Shown piece by piece: positions 1-6,545 of a DNA stretch of 11,223 bases; within the stretch, counting starts at the first letter, position 1; each line of letters starts with the position of its first letter. The stretch lies in assembly GCA_013329355.1 (NCBI GenBank), contig DUKK01000042.1, positions 634 through 11,856 of the forward strand, given 5' to 3'. The stretch is from Candidatus Poseidoniaceae archaeon. GTDB lineage: Archaea > Thermoplasmatota > Poseidoniia > Poseidoniales > Poseidoniaceae. The notes beneath the pieces were generated by a model. That model saw only the letters and a program-made list of their open reading frames with translations, was not told the origin of the DNA and did not search any database. Both the position numbers and the translations under genes were made by a program.

Positions 1-683
1 CCTTTGCTGGCAAGCCGAAGACTGAGGTTGCTGCACATGTTGGACCTACTAATACCTGGATCAAAATTCCGTTGTTCATCCTGACTTTTGTCTCACTGTC
101 AGCAATATTGTTTGCGGGCATGGGCTTTACTCACTGGGCACCAGACCCGGAGTATGGTCTGATGTCTAAAAAGAGCTTGATTGATGGTATTGTCTATGAA
201 ATCAATCATGCATTCGCTAACAGTAACACGTTCTTCTTCATCCTTACCTATATTGCCATCACCTTCGGTGCCATAGTTGGCCCCGGTCTTGCCTTGTCTT
301 TGTATGGTGGTGATTTGGCTGAGGGCGAGACTGTCAAACCGTGGATGAAGCCAATAATCAGACTAAATGCTTGGGCGTTTGACCGGTTCAATTTCGACAA
401 CAAATCAGTTGCAGAATCTAGTTTATCAAAAGCCTTGGAAAATCGATTATATTTCGATCATTACTATGACATGGCGATGTTGAAACTTGTTGCCGGGTTC
501 TCTGATAAGTCGGCGGAGACCGACAAGAATGTTGTTGACGGTGTGATTAAGAAGATTGAATCCGGTACTCAATCAATCTCCAAGGTTGTTAGATCTATGA
601 CAACGGGCTCAGCAAGAGATTACATCCTGATGGTATCTGTGGGTGCATTGGCGATCTTCTTCCTGATGTGGGGGGTGGCCTGA
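1..683 (+). CDS. nuoL: NADH-quinone oxidoreductase (complex I) subunit L, C-terminal part, 5' truncated by window
   Basis: The frame is open from the window edge (first full codon at 3) and gives the last 226 residues, ending in TGA at 681-683. NuoL is the distal antiporter-like membrane subunit of complex I, one of the proton-translocating modules. What is visible is its C-terminal part: three hydrophobic segments (about residues 20-47, 70-98 and the last 22). Between the last two lies an amphipathic stretch with NuoL-like features, a YFDHYYD motif and a later D-x-x-VVDG segment. This layout agrees with the lateral-helix region and final anchor helix of NuoL. The catalytic lysines and glutamate lie upstream, outside the window. 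An internal TTG at 72 is not the start, because the homologous frame continues to the edge. nuoM and nuoN follow, which supports L over other antiporter paralogues. In archaea it may accept electrons from something other than NADH; the input module is not visible. Confidence 0.88.
   Translation, partial: FAGKPKTEVAAHVGPTNTWIKIPLFILTFVSLSAILFAGMGFTHWAPDPEYGLMSKKSLIDGIVYEINHAFANSNTFFFILTYIAITFGAIVGPGLALSLYGGDLAEGETVKPWMKPIIRLNAWAFDRFNFDNKSVAESSLSKALENRLYFDHYYDMAMLKLVAGFSDKSAETDKNVVDGVIKKIESGTQSISKVVRSMTTGSARDYILMVSVGALAIFFLMWGVA
671..678 (+). promoter_or_regulatory. Ribosome-binding site for nuoM inside the nuoL 3' end
   Basis: GGGGGTGG lies five bases before the nuoM ATG and inside the last codons of nuoL (Trp-Gly-Val-Ala). 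It resembles the archaeal Shine-Dalgarno core GGTG/GGAGGTG. Its position inside the upstream gene suggests coupled translation. Confidence 0.6.
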
Positions 684-2312
684 ATGATTGACTGGATATC
701 TATCCCTCTGGTAGCCTTCCCGTTAATCGCTAGTATGGTTTTGCTAGCATTTGTTGCTAATGGAACGGAACGGATGCGACAAAGGTTGGTGGCTCCAATC
801 AGAATGGCCTGTTTGATTTTCTCTCTGGTGATGCTGACCATCACAACCGGTATGTTCTTCCGTTATTTTGGTGATGTGAGTTGGATGAATATTGCGTTTA
901 ATGATTATGAATATCACTTCATATATTCCTGGGTCGATACTTTAGGAATTCATTGGGCTGTCGGTTTGGATGCCTTGTCATTCCCGATGGTTTGGCTGAC
1001 TACCTTCCTATTGCCGGTAACCATTATTGCCACTTGGAATGAAAAGTATGGCGCAACATACTTCCCATTACTACTGATGATGGGAGGTGCACTAATCGGG
1101 GTATTTGTCTCGCTCGACTTATTCATGTTCTATGTGTTCTGGGAATTAACGCTGATACCGATGTTTTTCCTGATTCTAAAGTGGGGTGGTAAAGATCGAA
1201 GATATGCGGCCCAGAAATTCTTCATCTACACATTTACTGCGTCAGTCATAATGCTTCTCGGTCTGATTACGCTTTATTTCCTGCAAGACCCCTACACACT
1301 CAATTATTCGGGCTCCATGACGGGCCGAAGTTTCTCAATTCCAGAACTCATCGATAATGCCAAAGCCGGCAATGTTGGAGATAATTGGTATCTAGGTGCT
1401 CAAATGCAGAAGATTCTTTTCGTTATGCTAATGATCGGGTTCCTTGTAAAATTACCAGCCGTTCCATTCCACACTTGGCTACCTGACGCTCACGTTCAAG
1501 CGCCAACAGGCGGATCGATGTTGTTGGCTGGTGTGATGTTGAAAATGGGTGCTTACGGCATGTTTAGGCTACCAATCAGCTTGTTTCCTCATGCCTTATA
1601 CCATTTCCAATTAGCCCTGATGATTATTGGCATGGTCTCTCTTGTCTGGGGTGCTATAGTATGTCTGGGACAGACCAATCTCAAGAAAATGGTTGCTTAC
1701 TCTTCGGTTTCTCATATGGGCGTGATTCTAATCGGTATCGCAACCATGCAACCAATGGGATGGGCTGCCGCACTCTTTATGATGTTTGCACACGGGATAA
1801 TTAGCCCCATGCTATTCGCAGTCTGTGGTGCTTTCAAGCATCACTATCACAGTATGGAAATTGGGGCGATGCGAGGCATGGCTCGCCACTCGCCATGGTT
1901 GGCGACCTCAATGATGTTCGGTTGGATGGCATCTCTAGGTTTGCCCCTACTTGCCGGCTTTGTTGCTGAAATAATGATGCTTATTGCGCTCTGGCACATG
2001 ATTTCTTTGGACGGCTGGAGTATTTGGTGGATGGTAGGTCCAGCATTGGTCCTGGCCTTAACAGCAGCCTACTATCTATGGTCGATGCAAAGAACTATTT
2101 TCGAGGGTGGTGAAACAGGCCAACCTCCAGAATATCTTATTGGAAAACCTGTTCCAGATATTTCAAATTCAGAAAAGTTTGCTATGCTTATTATGGCATT
2201 ATTCACCATCCTGTTTGGTGTAATGCCGTGGATTGGATTAGACATGATGGACGATTGGACTAAGCAAGCGTTCGAGGGATTGATTATGTTTGTTGGCAAG
2301 GGGGGTGCTTGA
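684..2312 (+). CDS. nuoM: NADH-quinone oxidoreductase (complex I) subunit M
   Basis: This complete 542-residue polytopic membrane protein is close to the usual NuoM length (about 500). It is one of the antiporter-like proton-pumping subunits of complex I. The family's functional residues are visible: the conserved Glu of the FWELTLIPM motif (E154), and the lysine-containing broken-helix motif around 253-270 (VKLPAVPFHTWLPDAH, with K256, H263, D268, H270). The downstream KKMVAYSSVSHMG motif lies at about 334-345, and the FAHGIISPMLF helix break at about 368-378. The ATG at 684 directly follows the nuoL TGA, and a GGGGGTGG site five bases upstream supports this start. nuoN follows at once, so L-M-N form one operon. 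The C-terminus has an extra amphipathic segment after the final helix. NuoM versus the L/N paralogues rests on the motif set and the L-M-N gene order. Confidence 0.95.
   Translation: MIDWISIPLVAFPLIASMVLLAFVANGTERMRQRLVAPIRMACLIFSLVMLTITTGMFFRYFGDVSWMNIAFNDYEYHFIYSWVDTLGIHWAVGLDALSFPMVWLTTFLLPVTIIATWNEKYGATYFPLLLMMGGALIGVFVSLDLFMFYVFWELTLIPMFFLILKWGGKDRRYAAQKFFIYTFTASVIMLLGLITLYFLQDPYTLNYSGSMTGRSFSIPELIDNAKAGNVGDNWYLGAQMQKILFVMLMIGFLVKLPAVPFHTWLPDAHVQAPTGGSMLLAGVMLKMGAYGMFRLPISLFPHALYHFQLALMIIGMVSLVWGAIVCLGQTNLKKMVAYSSVSHMGVILIGIATMQPMGWAAALFMMFAHGIISPMLFAVCGAFKHHYHSMEIGAMRGMARHSPWLATSMMFGWMASLGLPLLAGFVAEIMMLIALWHMISLDGWSIWWMVGPALVLALTAAYYLWSMQRTIFEGGETGQPPEYLIGKPVPDISNSEKFAMLIMALFTILFGVMPWIGLDMMDDWTKQAFEGLIMFVGKGGA
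2301..2307 (+). promoter_or_regulatory. Ribosome-binding site fixing the nuoN TTG start
   Basis: GGGGGTG lies six bases before TTG 2314 and overlaps the last codons of nuoM. The same motif precedes nuoM at the same kind of position. It favours TTG 2314 over the in-frame upstream TTG 2290 and GTG 2305, which have no such site at proper distance. Confidence 0.55.
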
Positions 2313-2313
2313 G

Positions 2314-4041
2314 TTGTCTGAGATAAAGCATGTTGAACCATTTGCTGATGGCTTTATTTCGGCGCTTGGTCCGGAGATAATCATCTTTGTCGGTTTAATT
2401 CTGCTTATTATCGTGCCAAACTTAGGTAGTGGAACAGTTAGAATTCCTGGGACTCAATCGCGCGTCATGTGGTTGTTTGGCGGTAATCGATTTAGGTTGA
2501 CCAGCAATCCAAAACTACCCGCATGGATTACCACCCTAACTCTTGGTGCAGCGTTTGTGCAAACAATGCTATCATTTCAAGACGGTGTTGATAGAACTGC
2601 AATAGTCACCGAAAGCGGCAAGCAGTTGATGTTAGTAAATGGCTTCAGTCGCGTCTTCGAATTAATATTCTTCGGCGCATTAACCCTTGCAGCATTTGCC
2701 TCAATGAACCGTTTGGAGGTCAAGGGAGTAGGACCAAGGCTTTCGACCGATGATTTGTACAACAATCGTCGGCAAGCAGATTTCTACATTCTCATGCTGA
2801 CTTGCGGGCTTGGTATGTCTGTTGTTGCTTTAGCGCAGGACCTATTTGTCTTGTTTATCGGCCTAGAATTGGCGTCTTTCTCGACATATGTGTTGGTTGC
2901 CTTTTACAAAGAATCCAAGGCAGGAACAGAGGCAGGAATGAAGTACTTCATAGTCGGGTCTGTAGCTTCAGGCATCGGTTTGTATGGCCTATCGATGCTC
3001 TATCTTTGGGCAGGGTCGCTGCAGTTTGAGGTTCTTGCGAGTCAGTTTGCAATTGATGGTACAGAGCCCCTACCATTGATCGCAATGGGCTTTGTATTGG
3101 TCGGCTTTGGATTCAAAGTTAGCGCCGCACCTTTCCACTTTGCTGCACCAGATGCTTATGCCGGGGCGAGCAGCCCCGTAGCCGGAATACTGGCTACTGC
3201 CAGTAAAGCAATGGGAGTCATTCCCTTGCTCAGGATGCTACTCATTGTTGCTTCGCCAGAAGCATCTGAAGATGGCACAGTGTGGCTGACCCTGTTAGGA
3301 GTGCTATCGATAGTAACAATGACTTGGGGCAACATTGCGGCTCTGGGTAGCAAAAACCCTAAGCGGATGCTGGCTTACTCTTCCGTTGCTCACGCCGGCT
3401 ACATGCTGGCTGCGATTACCGCCATTGGAGCGTGGAATTGGGATGCATCGCTAGCGGGTGATGGTGGCGAGGCAGCGGTTGCGGTCCTCACGGCCTTGAT
3501 ATTCCACTTGATTGTGTTAGTGGCATTCAAACTTGGTGCGTTTTTGGTTCTATCAATTCTTGAATCAGATGGGGACGCATCACGGCTCTCATCCCTTGGT
3601 GGCTTGGCCAAGCGGGAACCCTTCCTTGCTGTTGCCATGTTCATCTTCATGATATCCTTAGCAGGAGTGCCACCTCTGGCTGGGTTTGTTTCTAAGTTAC
3701 TGGTGATTATGGGAATTGTCAAAGTTGCGGTTGGTGAGATTGGGGCGGAGATAATGGCCGGTGGTGACCTCGGATTGTCAGATGTCCACTGGGTTTGGTG
3801 GCTCGCCTTTGCTATGGTAATAAACTCGGCAATTTCGATGTATTACTATTTGAGAATAGGTGTTGTGATGTTCTTTGATGAAGCAGAGGAGGGTCGAACC
3901 GGACCATTGCCAACAGGCTGGCAGGTTAGATTCGCCGTGTTAGCGTGTTTAATGGCTACCCTGTTTTTGGGAGTCGCAGGTGACAAGTTACTCGAAATCT
4001 GTGAAGTTGCTGCTCAAAGCCTCAATTATGACTGGGATTAG
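2314..4041 (+). CDS. nuoN: NADH-quinone oxidoreductase (complex I) subunit N
   Basis: This 575-residue polytopic membrane protein is the antiporter-like subunit nearest the connecting NuoA/J/K subunits, and is thought to pump protons. NuoN hallmarks are present. The glutamate in FIGLELASFSTYVL is E185, followed by K210 in GMKYFIVGS. The central lysine motif at about 265-285 reads GFKVSAAPFHFAAPDAY, with K268, H275 and D280. RMLAYSSVAHAGY lies at about 351-363 and the late lysine in VAFKLGAF is K407. It is somewhat longer than typical NuoN (about 480-500), mainly through loops near residues 38-70 and 470-492. The TTG start at 2314 lies one base after the nuoM stop with a GGGGGTG site upstream; in-frame starts at 2290 or 2305 would overlap nuoM. 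It is the last nuo gene, as is common in nuo operons. Function is clear by homology; the exact start is less so. Confidence 0.93.
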   Translation: MSEIKHVEPFADGFISALGPEIIIFVGLILLIIVPNLGSGTVRIPGTQSRVMWLFGGNRFRLTSNPKLPAWITTLTLGAAFVQTMLSFQDGVDRTAIVTESGKQLMLVNGFSRVFELIFFGALTLAAFASMNRLEVKGVGPRLSTDDLYNNRRQADFYILMLTCGLGMSVVALAQDLFVLFIGLELASFSTYVLVAFYKESKAGTEAGMKYFIVGSVASGIGLYGLSMLYLWAGSLQFEVLASQFAIDGTEPLPLIAMGFVLVGFGFKVSAAPFHFAAPDAYAGASSPVAGILATASKAMGVIPLLRMLLIVASPEASEDGTVWLTLLGVLSIVTMTWGNIAALGSKNPKRMLAYSSVAHAGYMLAAITAIGAWNWDASLAGDGGEAAVAVLTALIFHLIVLVAFKLGAFLVLSILESDGDASRLSSLGGLAKREPFLAVAMFIFMISLAGVPPLAGFVSKLLVIMGIVKVAVGEIGAEIMAGGDLGLSDVHWVWWLAFAMVINSAISMYYYLRIGVVMFFDEAEEGRTGPLPTGWQVRFAVLACLMATLFLGVAGDKLLEICEVAAQSLNYDWD

Positions 4042-4042
4042 G

Positions 4043-4071
4043 CCCTTAACTACTAGTGAATTCAATAAGGG
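4043..4071. repeat. Small inverted repeat between nuoN and the aIF1A gene
   Basis: CCCTTA (4043-4048) and TAAGGG (4066-4071) form a six-base-pair inverted repeat with a 17-base loop. It starts two bases after the nuoN stop. It is the only structure in the 60-base spacer (4042-4101). It could mark the end of the nuo transcript or a regulatory site before aIF1A, but no T-tract follows and a chance match is quite possible. No clear TATA box was recognised in this spacer. Confidence 0.3.
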
Positions 4072-4101
4072 ATGTCAAGTAGGCCGCAATAGTGAGCCTC
4101 A

Positions 4102-4785
4102 ATGGGTAGAAGACACGAAGAGAAGGTTGACGAGGAAGAACTAGCTCGTCTAGAGAACCCAGAGGACGGCTCCTCAGCAAAGATTCGTGTCAAAATGCCC
4201 AATCGCAGAATCAACGAGATGTTTGCTCTAGCCGACCAGATTCTGGGTGGCAGGAGAGTCTCAGTACTATGCGAGGATGGAGAAACCAGACTCGCTAGGA
4301 TTCCAGGAAAAATGCGTCGTCGTCAATGGGTTAGAGAGGGCGATTTGATCATCGTTTGGCCGTGGGATTTTCAAGATTCAAAAGCTGATGTCAAGCATCG
4401 ATACACCAAGACTCAATCAATGTATTTGTCAAGAAAAGGTGTCCTGCCTGACGATGTTGATGTCTTTGGCATGAACGTAACTCACGATGATGATGATGAA
4501 CATGATGACATCTTTGGCGTTGTTGAAGAAGAGTCGGATGATGTCGATGACATGTTTAGTGACGACGGCGATAATGACGATGAAGTCGACGATATGTTTG
4601 CCAGCAATGACGATGATGAAGTCGACGATATGTTTGCTTCCTCAGATGATAATGAGCCAGAAACAGTAGAAGAAACCGCTGAGGAAGCCGTGGAAGAGTT
4701 CGTTCCCGTGGAGGAATACCCAGAGGCTGATGACAATGATGGCGATGATGATGACGACGTTGACATCGACTCATTGTTTGGTTAG
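4102..4785 (+). CDS. eif1A: Translation initiation factor aIF1A with long acidic C-terminal tail
   Basis: The protein has 227 residues. Residues about 25-115 are the OB-fold core of archaeal/eukaryotic IF1A: VKMPNRRINEMFA, ILGGRRVSVLCEDGETRLARIPGKMRRRQWVREGD (split here as about 33-81), then the VWPWDFQDSKADVKHRY segment. IF1A binds the small-subunit A site during initiation and helps ribosome scanning, start selection and subunit joining. Archaeal aIF1A is normally about 100-115 residues. Here residues 129-227 add an Asp/Glu-rich low-complexity tail with recurring motifs: DDIFG (135-139), VDDMFS (148-153), VDDMFAS (162-168), VDDMFAS (174-180) and the terminal VDIDSLFG (220-227). Eukaryotic eIF1A also ends in an acidic DIDDI-type tail that contacts eIF5B, so an analogous role is a reasonable but untested inference. 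An in-frame TGA at 4093 makes ATG 4102 the first possible ATG. A rio1 gene follows 21 bases downstream, probably in the same operon. Confidence 0.95.
   Translation: MGRRHEEKVDEEELARLENPEDGSSAKIRVKMPNRRINEMFALADQILGGRRVSVLCEDGETRLARIPGKMRRRQWVREGDLIIVWPWDFQDSKADVKHRYTKTQSMYLSRKGVLPDDVDVFGMNVTHDDDDEHDDIFGVVEEESDDVDDMFSDDGDNDDEVDDMFASNDDDEVDDMFASSDDNEPETVEETAEEAVEEFVPVEEYPEADDNDGDDDDDVDIDSLFG
4579..4637 (+). repeat. Tandem 23-base identical repeat in the aIF1A acidic tail
   Basis: An identical 23-base unit occurs at 4579-4601 and 4615-4637, 36 bases (12 codons) apart, encoding D-E-V-D-D-M-F-A in the aIF1A tail. Similar but diverged copies lie upstream (codons for residues 145-152). The perfect identity, including third positions, points to recent in-frame duplication or slippage. 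Confidence 0.8.
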
Positions 4786-4795
4786 ATTAATGTCA

Positions 4796-4802
4796 GAGGT
4801 GG
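4796..4802 (+). promoter_or_regulatory. Ribosome-binding site for the rio1 TTG start
   Basis: GAGGTGG ends four bases before TTG 4807. It is the strongest anti-16S match near this gene and supports the TTG. The nearby ATG at 4790 is in another frame and reaches a stop after six codons. In the rio1 frame the upstream stop is the aIF1A TAG region at 4783-4785. Confidence 0.55.
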
Positions 4803-4806
4803 TCGA

Positions 4807-5775
4807 TTGAAAGACCGAGGTAACGACTGGGACGAACTTGCTATCAACAAGAATCGTAATCGTCGAAAAAAGTCCAAACGCGGGAAATCTAAACACCTAC
4901 ATCAAGACGAAATTGATGCACGAGATTTTGTTGGATCATTAGAGAACTCTTCAGGAAAATATGACTGGATGAAGGAGAAGCGCTACAAATCAATATTTCG
5001 CGATATTGAGAATAAAATTCAGGGCGCAATGGGCAAGGGGCCGTTCGAGTGGGTAGATAGACGAGTATTCGATCAAGTATTCGATCGGTTAACCCTGATG
5101 TCGCTGTATAAGTTAATGAAAAACGAAGTAATTGATACAGTTGATTTCCCTGTCGCAAGGGGTAAAGAAGCTCATGTCTTCCACGGCACCGATCCTCAAG
5201 GGAAACCAATTGCCATCAAGATTTTTCATACTTCAAATGCGGTGTTCAAAAACCTCATGCAGTATATCGAGGGTGACCAAAGATTTGGCGGATTACGTCG
5301 ACGCCATCGGGATTTAGTTGATATCTGGGTGCGCAAAGAACAACGGAACTTATCGCGACTAGCAAAGTGGGGATTAACTGTGCCGCAACCACTCGGTATC
5401 AACAAGAACGTCCTGGTTATGGAATATCTTGGTGACGAAACCTCACCATATCCTAAACTAAGAGAGGTCCTGGTTGAAAATCCCCAAGAAGTATACGATG
5501 AGTTACTGGAATTCTTAGCAGTATCATGGCAGAAAGCCAATCTCGTACACGGTGATTTTTCGCCGTTTAATATTCTGTGGAGCCCTAATGGGCCAGTTGT
5601 GATTGATGTCGGCCAAGCAGTTATCAAATCACATCCAAAAGCTCAGGAATTTCTAATCAGAGACGTTACTAGGTTGGTGGAATGGGCCAATAAAAATTCC
5701 ATCGAAGTAGAATTAGCCGAGGCGATGTATGAAGTGTTGAACATGGATTTGAGTCATATTACGGAAGTCGACTGA
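4807..5775 (+). CDS. rio1: RIO1-type serine protein kinase/ATPase, small-subunit maturation
   Basis: This 322-residue protein has the Rio1 layout. A basic N-terminus (about 15-30) and a helical segment precede the nucleotide-binding loop RGKEAHVFHG (118-127). The ATP-contacting lysine is K138 (AIKIF), followed by the Rio1-type segment TSNAVFKNLMQYIEGDQRF (142-160). VRKEQRNLSRL lies at about 175-185 and hinge VLVMEYLG at 202-209. The catalytic loop is HGDFSPFN (D250, N255) and the metal-binding motif IDVGQAV (D267). Rio1 associates with pre-small-subunit particles and uses ATP hydrolysis or phosphorylation late in 18S/16S maturation. The flexible loop and QAV motif favour Rio1 over Rio2. The catalytic loop differs from the usual HxDLSEYN (Pro replaces Glu), while Asp and Asn are kept, so activity is expected. 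It starts with TTG, 21 bases after the aIF1A stop, a common archaeal pairing. Its stop is one base from the stop of the convergent KH gene. Confidence 0.94.
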   Translation: MKDRGNDWDELAINKNRNRRKKSKRGKSKHLHQDEIDARDFVGSLENSSGKYDWMKEKRYKSIFRDIENKIQGAMGKGPFEWVDRRVFDQVFDRLTLMSLYKLMKNEVIDTVDFPVARGKEAHVFHGTDPQGKPIAIKIFHTSNAVFKNLMQYIEGDQRFGGLRRRHRDLVDIWVRKEQRNLSRLAKWGLTVPQPLGINKNVLVMEYLGDETSPYPKLREVLVENPQEVYDELLEFLAVSWQKANLVHGDFSPFNILWSPNGPVVIDVGQAVIKSHPKAQEFLIRDVTRLVEWANKNSIEVELAEAMYEVLNMDLSHITEVD

Positions 5776-5776
5776 A

Positions 5777-6520
5777 TTACTCTTCTCCCCAAACAATGTT
5801 TTCATCGTCAGAGAGTTGCATCATTTCAGCAACCGCTGCCTCGTCTTGTGGATCCACTTGACTGACTCGCATTCGTCTGGAACGTCGATCGCTGACTTCA
5901 GACAACCCTGGAACTAAATCTTCGAAACCGCCACTGGTTGGGTCTTGCTGTTTTAATTCAATAGTTTCAAGCGAACGGCTGGACAACTTAGAGCGACGTC
6001 GGTCTTTTTCCAAATATCCAAGAACCGAACCATGCTCTGAGCCACCTGCTAACATTTCAATGGCCTGACGAGCTGCAAACAACCCTTCCTGTTCACCAAT
6101 TATCACGACGGTCGATTTATAGATAGTAATCTCTGTATCGGTTAGGTTTTCTATGAGTCGACGGACTTTACCTTGGCTACCGATAATTCTAGACCGAATT
6201 TGTCGCTGCCGGTTCGATCTTTTACCAACAAAGTCCCTTAGGTCAACCATTTCGAAGAAATGCCGGTCATCAAAGAGTCTGATTGCGGCCTTGGGTGCCA
6301 TTCCGCGACCAATGGCTTTGATCACATCTGGAAGTTTCATTGCCTTGACGGGATCATATGACCCGGCATCACCCCAATGGACCTCTACATCGCCAGTTTC
6401 AGAGTTAATGAATAGGTCTTCGCAACCGGCGGCTTCCCGAATGGACTTCACAGTAGCGCCTTTTGAACCAATCAGGACAGCAATTCTGTCCTTTGGCACA
6501 CGAGGTAGTCCCTGTCGCAT
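5777..6520 (-). CDS. Pno1/Dim2-like KH-domain protein, ribosome maturation
   Basis: From ATG at 6518-6520 the protein has 247 residues. It carries two KH domains: the first begins RVPKDRIAVLIGSKG (GSKG loop at 18-21), the second has IRSRIIGSQGKVRRLIENL (GSQG loop at 114-117) and ends near AARQAIEMLAGG. A YLEKDRRR segment follows, and then a charged tail of about 65 residues ending DDENIVWGEE. This two-KH layout is that of the archaeal homologue of eukaryotic Pno1/Dim2, which binds the 3' region of pre-small-subunit rRNA with Nob1 and Rio1. An in-frame TTG at 6589 would add 23 residues and overlap the upstream gene by 44 bases. ATG 6520 is preferred because family members start shortly before the PKDRI segment. 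Neither start has a clear Shine-Dalgarno. It is co-oriented with the surface-protein gene upstream and convergent with rio1; in many archaea the KH gene instead follows rio1 on the same strand. Confidence 0.88.
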   Translation of the reverse strand: MRQGLPRVPKDRIAVLIGSKGATVKSIREAAGCEDLFINSETGDVEVHWGDAGSYDPVKAMKLPDVIKAIGRGMAPKAAIRLFDDRHFFEMVDLRDFVGKRSNRQRQIRSRIIGSQGKVRRLIENLTDTEITIYKSTVVIIGEQEGLFAARQAIEMLAGGSEHGSVLGYLEKDRRRSKLSSRSLETIELKQQDPTSGGFEDLVPGLSEVSDRRSRRMRVSQVDPQDEAAVAEMMQLSDDENIVWGEE

Positions 6521-6545
6521 GGAAGTGCCGGAGTCTTCTTGCTTT

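Noticed and set aside
4482..4774. Open frames on both strands over the aIF1A acidic tail (Ser-rich, His/Arg-rich and Met-rich translations)
   Set aside because: They are by-products of repeated GAT/GAC codons. The translations are low complexity, and the aIF1A frame is continuous with the conserved core.
5132..5627. Open frames overlapping rio1 on both strands
   Set aside because: The rio1 frame contains the full set of kinase motifs in order. The others have none.
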